Shown: piece by piece, positions 23,568 to 32,514 of the stretch
How the letters are laid out: every line of letters begins with the position of its first letter
How positions within the stretch are numbered: the first letter of the stretch is position 1
Assembly: GCF_001902145.1 (NCBI RefSeq)
Contig: NZ_MRST01000027.1
Location: 416,519-480,518, forward strand
DNA: 64,000 bases
Direction: 5' to 3'
From: Pseudomonas fluorescens
GTDB taxonomy: Bacteria; Pseudomonadota; Gammaproteobacteria; Pseudomonadales; Pseudomonadaceae
The notes under the pieces: generated by a model
What the model was told of the DNA's origin: nothing
Database searches by the model: none
The model's input: the letters and a program-made list of their open reading frames with translations, nothing else
Program-made: the position numbers and the translations under genes

Positions 23568-24616
23568 TCTTCAGGCTGGAGCAGATCCGGCAGCAGAAGG
23601 TATACGGCGTGAAGAAGGTTAGGACCTGGCGGGAGGCGGCGACTCGCTTCCTGCTGGAATTCAAGGATCAGCCTTCAATCAAGCTATCCGCGCACCATCT
23701 TTCACAGCTCGACCCATTCATTGGCGACATGCCGCTGACCCACATAGATGACCATGCCCTGGTGCCATTCATCAAGGACAGGTTGGCGACGAAAAGGCTT
23801 GAAGATGGGAAGGTAAAGAAAGGTGTCAGCAACAGAACGGTGAATATCTCGATCGAGCGTGTGGTTCGGGTTTTGTCGTTGTGTGCCAGGAAGTGGCGAG
23901 ACGATGAGCGCAGGCCGTGGCTGGATAGCGTGCCGATGCTCACGAAGCTGGAAGAGAAGAAGTCGAGCCGCAAGCCGTACCCAATGTCGTGGCCGGAGCA
24001 GTCGATTCTTTTTGGAGAGTTGCCGGCTCACCTGCAAACGATGGCGCTGTTCAAGGTGAACACCGGTACTCGGGAGCAGGAGGTCTGCAAGCTGAGGTGG
24101 GATTGGGAGATCGCGGTACCGGAACTGGGCACCAGCGTTTTTCTGATACCCGCCGACTTTGGTGGCAGGCATGAGCGCTCTGGCGTGAAGAACGGTGACG
24201 AGAGGCTGGTGGTGCTGAACAGCGTGGCCAGGTCGATCATTGAGAAGCAACGCGGCATCAGCAAGGAATGGGTTTTCCCATACAACGGCACCGCGATGCA
24301 CCGAATGAACGACTCGGCCTGGAAGAAGGCACGGGTGAGAGCGGCGAAACTCTGGCAGGAGGAAAACCTTCGCCCCGCTCACCCTGGGTATGCATCCATC
24401 AGGATCCATGACCTTAAACACACGTTTGGTCGTCGGCTACGCGCAGCAGGCGTAACCGAGGAAGATCGCAAGGCCCTTCTGGGGCACAAGAACGGCAGCA
24501 TCACCAGTCACTACTCGGGCGCCGAGCTCGGGCATCTGATTGAAGCTGCGAACATGGTATCAGCAACCGATTCTCGCGGACCGGTGCTGACAATCTTGAA
24601 GAGGAAGCAGGCGTGA
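23438..24616 (+). CDS. int: Tyrosine site-specific integrase
   Basis: 392 residues. N-terminal arm-binding part ('HIDKKINGERLYESTG'), core-binding domain, and catalytic domain with Arg in 'NTGTREQEVCKLRW', 'RIHDLKHTFGRRLRAAG' (H..R), His in 'LLGHKNGSITSHYS' and the Tyr in the same motif. It points at the tRNA-Pro gene 80 bp downstream, the usual arrangement. Looks intact and could act on both att copies. Confidence 0.95.
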   Translation: MARKSITGLSQRKGIWHIDKKINGERLYESTGTGDREEAERYLIFRLEQIRQQKVYGVKKVRTWREAATRFLLEFKDQPSIKLSAHHLSQLDPFIGDMPLTHIDDHALVPFIKDRLATKRLEDGKVKKGVSNRTVNISIERVVRVLSLCARKWRDDERRPWLDSVPMLTKLEEKKSSRKPYPMSWPEQSILFGELPAHLQTMALFKVNTGTREQEVCKLRWDWEIAVPELGTSVFLIPADFGGRHERSGVKNGDERLVVLNSVARSIIEKQRGISKEWVFPYNGTAMHRMNDSAWKKARVRAAKLWQEENLRPAHPGYASIRIHDLKHTFGRRLRAAGVTEEDRKALLGHKNGSITSHYSGAELGHLIEAANMVSATDSRGPVLTILKRKQA

Positions 24617-24626
24617 AAAAACGACA

Positions 24627-24645
24627 AGTCACGCAAATGTCACGC
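24627..24645. promoter_or_regulatory. Integrase arm-type site, right
   Basis: AGTCACGCAAATGTCACGC, identical to 11769-11787, between the integrase stop and the att core. A hairpin AGGCCAATG/CATTGGCCT follows at 24655-24679. Confidence 0.7.
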
Positions 24646-24677
24646 GCATGAAAAAGGCCAATGCTGTGAACATTGGC

Positions 24678-24742
24678 CTAAGTCATTGAATAATATGGTC
24701 GGGACGGAGTGATTCGAACACTCGACCCCTAGCACCCCATGC
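24678..24742. repeat. att site, right copy (65 bp)
   Basis: Identical to 11612-11676. Here the repeat is joined to the 5' half of tRNA-Pro, so the tRNA gene is whole. Confidence 0.93.
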
Positions 24743-24772
24743 TAGTGCGCTACCGGACTGCGCTACGCCCCG
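24696..24772 (-). tRNA. tRNA-Pro (GGG)
   Basis: 77 nt read on the minus strand: acceptor CGGGGCG/CGTCCCG, anticodon stem CTAGC-ATGGGGT-GCTAG with anticodon GGG, T-loop GTTCGAATC and encoded CCA. It is the integration target of the prophage. A perfect 10-bp hairpin GGTTCGCTTC/GAAGCGAACC lies upstream at 24789-24813. Confidence 0.95.
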
Positions 24773-24862
24773 ACTAGGCGTGTTACTGGGTTCGCTTCTT
24801 AACGAAGCGAACCGGAATATACCGCAAGCTTTTGAAATGTGGAAGTATTTTTAAAGCTTGAA

Positions 24863-25219
24863 TCATTTTTTCAGCACCACCAGTACATCTTCCAATTCGG
24901 AGATCATCTGGCGGATCAGTTGCTTGTACTGGGTGGTGTCGTCTTTGGCTTCATCACCGGACATACGCTGGCGTGCGCCGCTGATGGTGAACCCCTGGTC
25001 GTACAGCAACGCGCGGATCTGTCGGATCATCAGCACGTCCTGGCGCTGATAATACCGACGGTTCCCGGTGCGTTTAACGGGGTTGAGTTGAGGAAACTCC
25101 TGCTCCCAATAGCGCAGCACGTGCGGTTTTACCGCACACAGCTCGCTGACTTCACCGATGGTGAAGTAGCGCTTGCCTGGGATGACGGGTAGCTCGTCGT
25201 TATGACTTGGTTCCAGCAT
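24863..25219 (-). CDS. MerR family transcriptional regulator
   Basis: 118 residues with the MerR HTH: 'YFTIGEVSELCAVKPHVLRY', 'WEQEFPQLNP', 'RRYYQRQDVLMIRQIRALLY', and a C-terminal helix. The ATG at 25219 overlaps the ihfA end by 20 bp, so it is the last gene of the pheST-ihfA unit. This MerR gene beside ihfA is a conserved Pseudomonas arrangement; its inducer is not known to me. Confidence 0.85.
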   Translation of the reverse strand: MLEPSHNDELPVIPGKRYFTIGEVSELCAVKPHVLRYWEQEFPQLNPVKRTGNRRYYQRQDVLMIRQIRALLYDQGFTISGARQRMSGDEAKDDTTQYKQLIRQMISELEDVLVVLKK

Positions 25220-25502
25220 AAGCCTCAACTCGGGCCTTCAACTTCTGCCCTGGACGAAAGGTGACCACACGGCGAGCCGTGATCGGGATTTCTTCTCCCG
25301 TTTTTGGATTGCGGCCAGGCCGCTGGCGTTTGTCTCGCAGGTCAAAATTGCCGAAACCGGACAATTTGACCTGTTCGTTGTCTTCCAGAGCGTGTCTGAT
25401 CTCTTCAAAAAACAGCTCGACCAATTCCTTGGCCTCGCGCTTGTTCAGACCCAACTCTTCGTACAGACGTTCCGCCATCTCAGCTTTCGTCAAAGCCCCC
25501 AT
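25200..25502 (-). CDS. ihfA: Integration host factor subunit alpha
   Basis: 100 residues, full length. Motifs: 'ALTKAEMAERLYEELGLNKR', 'VKLSGFGNFDLRDKRQRPGR', 'NPKTGEEIPITARRVVTFRP' (the DNA-inserting beta arm with Pro). IHF bends DNA and supports phage integration, sigma-54 promoters and nucleoid structure. It begins 4 bp after the pheT stop, a standard gene order. Confidence 0.97.
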   Translation of the reverse strand: MGALTKAEMAERLYEELGLNKREAKELVELFFEEIRHALEDNEQVKLSGFGNFDLRDKRQRPGRNPKTGEEIPITARRVVTFRPGQKLKARVEAYAGTKS

Positions 25503-25505
25503 ACG

Positions 25506-27884
25506 TCACTTCCTTAACGTGGCGTTCAACCTTTGTTCGAGCGAGGTGAGGATATTTTGCGTCGTGGTATTCACCTCATCGTCATTAAGAGTGCGCGATG
25601 GATGCTGCCAGGTCAAGCCAACTGCAAGGCTTTTTCTATGCGGATCAATGCCTTTACCCTGATAGACGTCAAATAGCCTGAGGTCTGTCAGCCATTCCCC
25701 TGCATTTTCACGGATTACATCCAGAACCGCAGTGGCAGCGACTTCACGGTCGGCGATCAGGGCCAGGTCGCGACGCACTTCAGGGAAGCGCGACAACTCG
25801 CTGAATTTAGGCATTTTGCCCGACGCAACTTCAGCCAAGACTAGCTCAAATACGAAGACTGGACGGTCCAGCCCCAAGGTTTTCGACAGTTCTGGGTGAA
25901 TGGCGCCCACGAAGCCCACCAAGCGACCTTCACGCTCGATACGTGCAGTCTGGCCTGGATGCAAGGCTGGGTGGCTACCCGGCACGAACGTAAAGGCGTC
26001 CAACGCACCGGCAAAGCCGAGCACCGCCTCCACGTCTGCCTTGACGTCGAAGAAGTCCACGACCTCACGGCCTTGCGCCCAGCCTTCCGGCAGACGGCTG
26101 CCGCAGACGACGCCCGCCAGCATCGGCTCTTGCTTCAAGCCATCAAGCTGGCCGACGAAACGCAAGCCGCTTTCGAACAGACGCACGCGGTCTTGCTGGC
26201 GGTTCAGGTTGTGGGAAAGTGCCTTCACCAGGCCCGGCCACAGCGACGAACGCATGGCAGCCATATCGTTGGAGATCGGGTTGGCCAACAACAGCGGTTC
26301 AACACCGGGGCTGAACAACTCGAACTGCTTTGGATCGATGAAGCTATAGGTCACAGCTTCCTGATAACCACGGGCCACCAGCAGGCGGCGCAGTTCAGGC
26401 AGGTGCGCACGCGCTTCAGCCTTGGGTTGCGGTGCCAGGCGTGCTTGCGGATAGCGAACCGGCAGGCGGTTGTAACCGTACAGGCGCGCCAGCTCTTCGA
26501 TCAGGTCGACTTCCAGGCTGATGTCGAAGCGATGGCTAGGTACTGCAACTTGCCACTGCCCTTCCCCGCCCGCGGAAATACCCAGGCCGAGCGCGGAGAG
26601 CAGTTGCTCGATTTCAGCCGGTTCGATGACCAGGCCGAGCATTTGCTCAACGCTTTTGGCACGCAAGGTGATCGGTGCAATCGACGGCAGGTACTGTTCG
26701 TTGACGGTTTCGGTAATCGGGCCGGCTTCACCACCGGTGATTTCCAGCAGCAGGCCGGTAGCGCGCTCCATGGCTTCACGGGCGAGTTTCCAGTCCACGC
26801 CACGCTCGTAGCGGTGCGACGCATCGGTGTGCAGGCCGTAGGAACGAGCCTTGCCAGCGATCGCGATCTGGTCGAAGAACGCGCTTTCAAGGAATACGTC
26901 ACGAGTGGTCGCGGATACACCGCTGTGCTCGCCACCCATCACGCCGGCAATTGCCAGGGCGCGAGCGTGGTCGGCGATAACCAGGGTGTCGGCACGCAGG
27001 CTGACTTCCTGGCCATCGAGCAGCACCAGCTTCTCGCCTTCTTCGGCCATACGCACGCGGATGCCGCCATTGATTTCGGCAAGATCAAACGCATGCAACG
27101 GCTGGCCAAGTTCCAGCATCACGTAGTTGGTGATGTCGACGGCGGCGTCGATGCTACGCACGTCGGCACGACGCAGGCGCTCGACCATCCACAGAGGGGT
27201 TGGCTTGGACAGGTCGACGTTACGGATCACACGCCCCAGATAACGCGGGCAGGCGTTTGGCGCCAGTACCTCAATCGAGCGTACTTCGTCGTGTGCCGCC
27301 GGTACGGCAGCGACCACTGGGCGGGTGACAGGTGCGTTGTACAGCGCGCCCACTTCACGGGCCAGGCCAGCCAGGGACAGGCAGTCGCCGCGGTTGGGGG
27401 TCAGGTCGACCTCGATGATGGCGTCTTCCAGCTCCAGGTAAACACGGATGTCCTGACCCACTGGCGCGTCGGCCGGCAGCTCCATCAGGCCATCATTGCC
27501 CTCACCCACTTGCAGCTCGGCCTGGGAGCACAGCATGCCGTTGGATTCAACGCCACGCAGCTTGGCCTTCTTGATCTTGAAGTCGCCCGGCAGCTCGGCA
27601 CCGATCATGGCGAACGGGATCTTCAGGCCCGGGCGCACATTAGGCGCTCCGCACACGACCTGAAAGGTTTGCGAACCGTTGCTGACCTGACACACACGCA
27701 ATTTGTCGGCATCCGGGTGCTGCTCGGTGCTCAACACCTCGCCCACCACCACGCCACTGAAAACACCGGCGGCCGGCGTAACGCTATCGACCTCAAGACC
27801 GGCCATCGACAGGCGAGCAACCAGCTCGTCGCGATCTACCTGCGGGCTTACCCAGCCACGCAGCCATTGTTCACTGAATTTCAT
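25506..27884 (-). CDS. pheT: Phenylalanine-tRNA ligase beta subunit
   Basis: 792 residues, full family length. The N-terminal tRNA-binding domain ('VVVGEVLSTEQHPDADKLRV'), the B3/B4 editing region, B5, the synthetase-like core ('LLANPISNDMAAMRSSLWPG') and the C-terminal ferredoxin-like anticodon-binding domain ('RFPEVRRDLALIADREVA') are all present. It forms the (alpha beta)2 enzyme with PheS. Confidence 0.98.
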   Translation of the reverse strand: MKFSEQWLRGWVSPQVDRDELVARLSMAGLEVDSVTPAAGVFSGVVVGEVLSTEQHPDADKLRVCQVSNGSQTFQVVCGAPNVRPGLKIPFAMIGAELPGDFKIKKAKLRGVESNGMLCSQAELQVGEGNDGLMELPADAPVGQDIRVYLELEDAIIEVDLTPNRGDCLSLAGLAREVGALYNAPVTRPVVAAVPAAHDEVRSIEVLAPNACPRYLGRVIRNVDLSKPTPLWMVERLRRADVRSIDAAVDITNYVMLELGQPLHAFDLAEINGGIRVRMAEEGEKLVLLDGQEVSLRADTLVIADHARALAIAGVMGGEHSGVSATTRDVFLESAFFDQIAIAGKARSYGLHTDASHRYERGVDWKLAREAMERATGLLLEITGGEAGPITETVNEQYLPSIAPITLRAKSVEQMLGLVIEPAEIEQLLSALGLGISAGGEGQWQVAVPSHRFDISLEVDLIEELARLYGYNRLPVRYPQARLAPQPKAEARAHLPELRRLLVARGYQEAVTYSFIDPKQFELFSPGVEPLLLANPISNDMAAMRSSLWPGLVKALSHNLNRQQDRVRLFESGLRFVGQLDGLKQEPMLAGVVCGSRLPEGWAQGREVVDFFDVKADVEAVLGFAGALDAFTFVPGSHPALHPGQTARIEREGRLVGFVGAIHPELSKTLGLDRPVFVFELVLAEVASGKMPKFSELSRFPEVRRDLALIADREVAATAVLDVIRENAGEWLTDLRLFDVYQGKGIDPHRKSLAVGLTWQHPSRTLNDDEVNTTTQNILTSLEQRLNATLRK

Positions 27885-27910
27885 CCTGCTCTCCTAAAGA
27901 TTCGTTACGA

Positions 27911-28927
27911 CTAGCGAAATTGCGCGAGGAACCGCAAGTCGTTGTCGAAGAACAGACGCAAGTCGTTCACGCCGTAACGCAGCATGGCCAGACGCTCAAC
28001 GCCCATGCCGAAGGCAAAACCCGAGAACTCTTCCGGGTCGATCCCGGACATGCGCAGCACGTTGGGGTGAACCATGCCGCAGCCCATCACTTCCAGCCAG
28101 CCGGTCTGCTTGCACACACGGCAGCCTTTACCGCTGCACATCACGCATTCCATGTCGACTTCAGCGGATGGCTCGGTGAACGGGAAGAACGAAGGACGGA
28201 AACGTACCGCCAACTCTTTTTCGAAGAACACCCGCAGGAATTCTTCGATGGTGCCTTTGAGGTCGGCGAAATTGATATCGCGATCAACCAGCAGGCCTTC
28301 GACCTGGTGGAACATAGGCGAATGGGTGATATCCGAGTCGCTACGGTACACACGGCCTGGGCAGACAATACGGATCGGCGGCTTGTTCGCTTCCATGGTG
28401 CGGACCTGTACCGGCGAGGTATGGGTGCGCAGCAGCATGTTGGCGTTGAAATAGAAGGTGTCGTGCATCGACCGGGCCGGGTGATGGCCTGGGATGTTGA
28501 GCGCCTCGAAGTTGTGGTAGTCGTCTTCGACCTCAGGGCCTTCGGCAATGCCGTAGCCGATGTGGGTGAAGAACTGTTCGATACGTTCCAGAGTCCGGGT
28601 GATCGGATGCAGACCGCCCGAGGCCTGGCCACGACCAGGCAAGGTCACGTCAATGGCCTCGGCGGCGAGCTTGGCCGCAAGATCGGCCTCCTCGAGCGAC
28701 GCCTTGCGCGCATTGAGAACCTCTGTGACACGCTCCTTGGCGACGTTGATCAGCGCACCGACTTGCGGACGCTCTTCAGCGGGCAGATTTCCCAGGGTCT
28801 TCATCACCTGAGTCAATTCACCCTTCTTGCCAAGGTAGTGAACCCGGATTTGCTCCAGGGCATTTACATCTTCAGCGCTTTGCACAGCCTCAAGGGCTTG
28901 GGCGACGAGCGCGTCCAGGTTTTCCAT
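27911..28927 (-). CDS. pheS: Phenylalanine-tRNA ligase alpha subunit
   Basis: 338 residues. N-terminal coiled coil, then the class II catalytic domain: 'HPITRTLERIEQFFTHIGYG' (motif 1 region), 'HDTFYF', 'RTHTSPVQVRTM' (motif 2), 'GRVYRSD', and 'GFAFGMGVERLAMLRYGVND' (motif 3). The full set is intact. It starts about 20 bp after a possible attenuator. Confidence 0.98.
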   Translation of the reverse strand: MENLDALVAQALEAVQSAEDVNALEQIRVHYLGKKGELTQVMKTLGNLPAEERPQVGALINVAKERVTEVLNARKASLEEADLAAKLAAEAIDVTLPGRGQASGGLHPITRTLERIEQFFTHIGYGIAEGPEVEDDYHNFEALNIPGHHPARSMHDTFYFNANMLLRTHTSPVQVRTMEANKPPIRIVCPGRVYRSDSDITHSPMFHQVEGLLVDRDINFADLKGTIEEFLRVFFEKELAVRFRPSFFPFTEPSAEVDMECVMCSGKGCRVCKQTGWLEVMGCGMVHPNVLRMSGIDPEEFSGFAFGMGVERLAMLRYGVNDLRLFFDNDLRFLAQFR

Positions 28928-28943
28928 GTACAGACTCCAGATA

Positions 28944-28977
28944 CAAAATAGGGGAAGAGCTTGAAGGCTCTTCCCCT
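28944..28977 (-). terminator. Terminator or attenuator between rplT and pheS
   Basis: AGGGGAAGAGC-CTTCAA-GCTCTTCCCCT followed by ATTTT on the minus strand, 17 bp before the pheS ATG. A second hairpin (GGGCTAC/GTGGCCC) lies just upstream. In enteric bacteria pheST is attenuated at this spot; I see no clear Phe-rich leader peptide, so control may differ. Confidence 0.75.
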
Positions 28978-29036
28978 ATTTATGACGTTTACCACCTTGG
29001 GCCACAGGAGTAGCCCAGGGTGACTGTCGGGGGTAC

Positions 29037-29393
29037 TTAAGCCAAGGAGGCTTTAGCTTTCTCGACAATCGCAGCAAACACCGCTTTTTCGTTCACGGCC
29101 AGTTCAGCCAGAACCTTACGGTCGATTTCGATGGACGCTTTTTTCAGGCCAGCGATGAAACGGCTGTAGGACAGACCGTTAACACGTGCACCAGCGTTGA
29201 TACGAGCGATCCACAGAGCGCGGAACTGACGTTTTTTCTGACGACGGTCGCGGTAGGCGTATTGGCCTGCCTTGATTACCGCTTGCTTGGCAACACGGAA
29301 TACGCGTGAACGCGCGCCGTAGTAGCCTTTAGCAAGTTTCAGAATTTTTTTGTGACGCTTACGGGCCATGACGCCACGCTTTACACGAGCCAT
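29037..29393 (-). CDS. rplT: 50S ribosomal protein L20
   Basis: 118 residues, basic, with 'RVKRGVMARKRHKKILKLAK', 'GYYGARSRVFRVAKQAVIKA' and 'NGLSYSRFIAGLKKASIEID', all characteristic of L20. Binds 23S rRNA and is essential for 50S assembly. Confidence 0.98.
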   Translation of the reverse strand: MARVKRGVMARKRHKKILKLAKGYYGARSRVFRVAKQAVIKAGQYAYRDRRQKKRQFRALWIARINAGARVNGLSYSRFIAGLKKASIEIDRKVLAELAVNEKAVFAAIVEKAKASLA

Positions 29394-29422
29394 GAGTTAC
29401 TTCCTCTATTCTTGAACCAAAA

Positions 29423-29617
29423 TTAACGAAGGCGCAGCATGCGCTCGACTTTTGCCACGTCAGACGGATGCAGCAAGCTGCTACCGCGCAGTTGACGCTT
29501 ACGCTTGGTCGACATTTTGGTCAGGATGTGGCTCTTGAAAGCGTGCTTGTGCTTGATGCCGTTAGCAGTTTTCAGAAACCGCTTAGCAGCACCACTTTTA
29601 GTTTTCATCTTTGGCAT
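29423..29617 (-). CDS. rpmI: 50S ribosomal protein L35
   Basis: 64 residues: 'MPKMKTKSGAAKRFLKTANG', 'KHKHAFKSHILTKMSTKRKR', highly basic. Between infC and rplT as usual. Confidence 0.98.
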   Translation of the reverse strand: MPKMKTKSGAAKRFLKTANGIKHKHAFKSHILTKMSTKRKRQLRGSSLLHPSDVAKVERMLRLR

Positions 29618-29676
29618 GTTCGGTACTCCGCATTCAGTTGATAAACATAATCAGAAGGCCTGCCGTGCCCTGTTGA

Positions 29677-30228
29677 TTACTTCTTCTTTTTCGGGGCGAT
29701 GACCATAATAAGCTGGCGTCCTTCCATCTTAGGATGCTGTTCGACCGAACCGTACTCCAGCAGGTCAGCTTCAACCCGCTTGAGGAGTTCCATCCCCAGC
29801 TCCTGGTGGGCCATCTCACGGCCGCGGAATCGCAAGGATACCTTGGCCCTGTCCCCATCACTCAGGAAACGTACCAGGTTGCGCAGTTTTACCTGGTAAT
29901 CCCCTTCCTCCGTCCCTGGACGAAACTTGATTTCTTTTACTTGAATCTGCTTCTGGTTCTTCTTCGCTGCGGCAACCTGCTTCTTCTTTTCGAAGATCGA
30001 TTTGCCGTAGTCCATCACCCGACAAACAGGTGGGATTGCATCGGCGGAGATTTCCACCAGGTCCAGCTTGGACTCTTCTGCAATACGAAGCGCTTCATCA
30101 ATCGAGACGATGCCAATCTGCTCGCCATCAGCGCCAATTAACCGAACCTCGCGTGCCGAGATATTCTCGTTGATCGGGGCTTTCGGTGCAGCTCGTTTAT
30201 CTTGTCTCATTTCACGCTTAATAATAAT
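29677..30228 (-). CDS. infC: Translation initiation factor IF-3
   Basis: 183 residues if started at the first of three tandem ATT codons (30228, 30225, 30222), 177 from the ATG at 30210. IF-3 genes are known to use AUU, which lets IF-3 repress its own synthesis. GGAG lies 2, 5 or 8 bp before the three ATT codons; I chose the first to match the usual 183-residue protein. Motifs: 'PINENISAREVRLIGADGEQ', 'CRVMDYGKSIFEKKKQ', 'RFRGREMAHQELGMELL'. It overlaps the thrS stop by 1 bp. Confidence 0.93.
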   Translation of the reverse strand: MIIKREMRQDKRAAPKAPINENISAREVRLIGADGEQIGIVSIDEALRIAEESKLDLVEISADAIPPVCRVMDYGKSIFEKKKQVAAAKKNQKQIQVKEIKFRPGTEEGDYQVKLRNLVRFLSDGDRAKVSLRFRGREMAHQELGMELLKRVEADLLEYGSVEQHPKMEGRQLIMVIAPKKKK

Positions 30229-32150
30229 TACTCCGAATCTGGGCGACCACGCCGGGAAACCGCTTGCGCGAGGAACTCAGCGAACTGGGCGACGGGCATC
30301 GAGCCCAGGTCAGCACCTTCACGAGTACGCACAGCGACAGTCTGCATCTCGACTTCCCGATCTCCGATAACCAAAAGATAGGGAACCTTGAGCAAAGTAT
30401 GCTCGCGGATTTTAAAGCCGATCTTTTCATTTCTCAAGTCGGACTTGGCACGAAATCCGCTTTCGTTGAGAGTTTTTTCAACTTCAGCGGCAAAATCTGC
30501 CTGTTTATCAGTGATATTCATGATCACTGCCTGGGTCGGAGCCAGCCACGCAGGGAACGCGCCCTCGTAGTGCTCGATCAGGATACCGACGAACCGTTCG
30601 AACGAGCCGAGGATCGCCCGGTGCAGCATAACCGGGTGTTTACGGCTGTTGTCTTCGGAGACGTATTCGGCTCCCAGACGGATCGGCAGGTTAAAATCGA
30701 GCTGCAGGGTACCACACTGCCAGACACGGCCAAGGCAATCTTTGAGCGAGAACTCGATCTTCGGACCGTAGAAGGCGCCCTCACCCGGCTGCAGATCGTA
30801 CGCAAGGCCCGCACTGTCCAGCGCAGCGGCCAATGCCGCTTCGGCGCGATCCCATAGTTCGTCGGAACCGACGCGTTTTTCCGGACGAGTGGACAGCTTC
30901 ATCTCGACTTCGGTAAAGCCGAAATCGCGATAAACGTCCATGGTCAGCTTGATGAACGCTGCGGACTCGGCCTGCATCTGCTCTTCGGTGCAGAAGATGT
31001 GGGCGTCGTCCTGGGTGAAGCCACGCACGCGCATGATGCCGTGCAGCGCACCCGATGGCTCGTTACGGTGGCAGGCACCGAACTCGGCCAGGCGCATCGG
31101 CAACTCGCGGTAGCTCTTCAGGCCCTGGTTGAATACCTGCACGTGGCATGGGCAGTTCATCGGCTTGATGGCGTAGTCGCGGTTTTCCGACTGGGTGGTG
31201 AACATGTTGTCGGCGTAGTTGGCCCAGTGCCCGGATTTCTCCCACAGGCTGCGATCAACCACCTGTGGAGTCTTGATCTCCAGGTAACCGTTTTCGCGCT
31301 GCACCTTGCGCATGTACTGCTCAAGCACCTGGTACAGGGTCCAGCCATTCGGGTGCCAGAACACCATGCCTGGCGCTTCTTCCTGAAGGTGGAACAGGTT
31401 CAGGCGCTTGCCGATCTTGCGATGGTCGCGTTTTTCAGCTTCTTCGATGCGCTGGATATAGGCGGCCAGCTGCTTCTTGTCAGCCCAGGCCGTGCCGTAG
31501 ATCCGTTGCAGCTGTTCGTTCTTGGCGTCACCGCGCCAGTAGGCACCGGACAGCTTGGTCAGCTTGAACGATTTGAGAAAGCGCGTGTTCGGCACGTGCG
31601 GGCCACGGCACATATCCACGTATTCTTCGTGGTAGTACAGCCCCATGGCCTGCTCGTCCGGCATGTCTTCTACCAGACGCAGCTTGTAGTCCTCGCCACG
31701 TGCAGTAAACACGTCGATCACTTCGGCACGTGGGGTGACTTTCTTGATGACGTCGTAATCTTTTTCGATCAGCGCGTGCATGCGCTGCTCGATGGCCGCC
31801 AGGTCGTCCGGAGTAAAAGGACGCTCGTAGGCGATGTCGTAATAGAAGCCTTCTTCAATGACCGGGCCGATCACCATCTTGGCGGTTGGATACAGTTGCT
31901 TGACCGCATGGCCAATCAAGTGCGCGCAAGAGTGGCGAATGATCTCCAGCCCCTCTTGATCCTTGGGCGTGATGATTTGCAGGCTGGCGTCGCGGGTGAT
32001 CAGGTCGCTGGCGTCAACCAGCTTGCCGTCGACCTTGCCGGCCACGGTGGCCTTGGCGAGGCCAGCACCAATGGATGCGGCGACCTCGGCTACGGAAACC
32101 GGCTGATCGAATGAACGTTGACTGCCGTCGGGAAGAGTAATAGTTGGCAT
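30228..32150 (-). CDS. thrS: Threonine-tRNA ligase
   Basis: 640 residues from the ATG at 32150 ('MPTITLPDGSQRSFDQPVSV'); an 11-codon extension upstream lacks support. Domains: TGS (1-60), editing domain with 'HSCAHLIGHA', catalytic core with 'NYADNMFTT', 'MNCPCHVQVFNQGLKSYREL' and 'RNEPSGALHGIMRVRGFTQD', and C-terminal anticodon-binding domain. First gene of the operon. Confidence 0.97.
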   Translation of the reverse strand: MPTITLPDGSQRSFDQPVSVAEVAASIGAGLAKATVAGKVDGKLVDASDLITRDASLQIITPKDQEGLEIIRHSCAHLIGHAVKQLYPTAKMVIGPVIEEGFYYDIAYERPFTPDDLAAIEQRMHALIEKDYDVIKKVTPRAEVIDVFTARGEDYKLRLVEDMPDEQAMGLYYHEEYVDMCRGPHVPNTRFLKSFKLTKLSGAYWRGDAKNEQLQRIYGTAWADKKQLAAYIQRIEEAEKRDHRKIGKRLNLFHLQEEAPGMVFWHPNGWTLYQVLEQYMRKVQRENGYLEIKTPQVVDRSLWEKSGHWANYADNMFTTQSENRDYAIKPMNCPCHVQVFNQGLKSYRELPMRLAEFGACHRNEPSGALHGIMRVRGFTQDDAHIFCTEEQMQAESAAFIKLTMDVYRDFGFTEVEMKLSTRPEKRVGSDELWDRAEAALAAALDSAGLAYDLQPGEGAFYGPKIEFSLKDCLGRVWQCGTLQLDFNLPIRLGAEYVSEDNSRKHPVMLHRAILGSFERFVGILIEHYEGAFPAWLAPTQAVIMNITDKQADFAAEVEKTLNESGFRAKSDLRNEKIGFKIREHTLLKVPYLLVIGDREVEMQTVAVRTREGADLGSMPVAQFAEFLAQAVSRRGRPDSE

Positions 32151-32514
32151 GGCGCCTCCTCTCCTAGTGGTGACCCCTACCAAAGGTCACGTGGGTTGGG
32201 ATGAGCCAGTACAAGATCCAACACCAGGCCGTTCAATGATGAACGCCTGCCTTACAGCGGCAGGAGCCTTTCGGCCAACCGATAATCGAACCAGAGTGAC
32301 TGGAGTGAACAAAAAGAACCTGGCAAGGCGGCACATGGCGCGCCCGGAAATAGCCAGGCAAGGATGCTAGCACAGATGAACGGTCATCGCGTCGGCCAAG
32401 CGTTGGGTAAAGAGCAATTCATGGCTTTATAGCTGCAAAAGTGAACTTGAGCTGTACGCAGGGCCTCAAAGCCACTGAGAATCGCCGTTCGTCCTCGACC
32501 CAAAGGAGCATCCC
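32151..32514. other. Divergent intergenic region with presumed thrS promoter
   Basis: 364 bp between thrS and a divergent small secreted protein. It must carry both promoters, but I see no clear operator, riboswitch or gene. Confidence 0.4.

Larger units (their letters stand above)
11612..24742. mobile_element. Defective lambda-like prophage in tRNA-Pro(GGG)
   Basis: Bounded by identical 65-bp repeats containing the 3' half of tRNA-Pro, with matching 19-bp arm sites just inside both ends and an integrase next to the tRNA. Contents: SOS-box gene, SRAP protein, AT-rich gene, Rz/Rz1, endolysin, tail fibre and chaperone, tail-tip J fragment, cargo genes, K and L homologues, excisionase, integrase. 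No terminase, capsid, portal, tape-measure, repressor or replication genes are present, so it cannot make phage alone. Confidence 0.9.

Noticed and set aside
11612..24742. Functional F-type pyocin
   Set aside because: Tail-tip, fibre and lysis genes are present, but tape measure, tube and most tail genes are absent and J and L are truncated.
25896..27914. 672-codon frame opposite pheT
   Set aside because: Fully antisense to an essential, well-conserved gene; shadow of codon bias.
30999..32114. 371-codon frame opposite thrS
   Set aside because: Antisense to thrS, with no recognisable domain.
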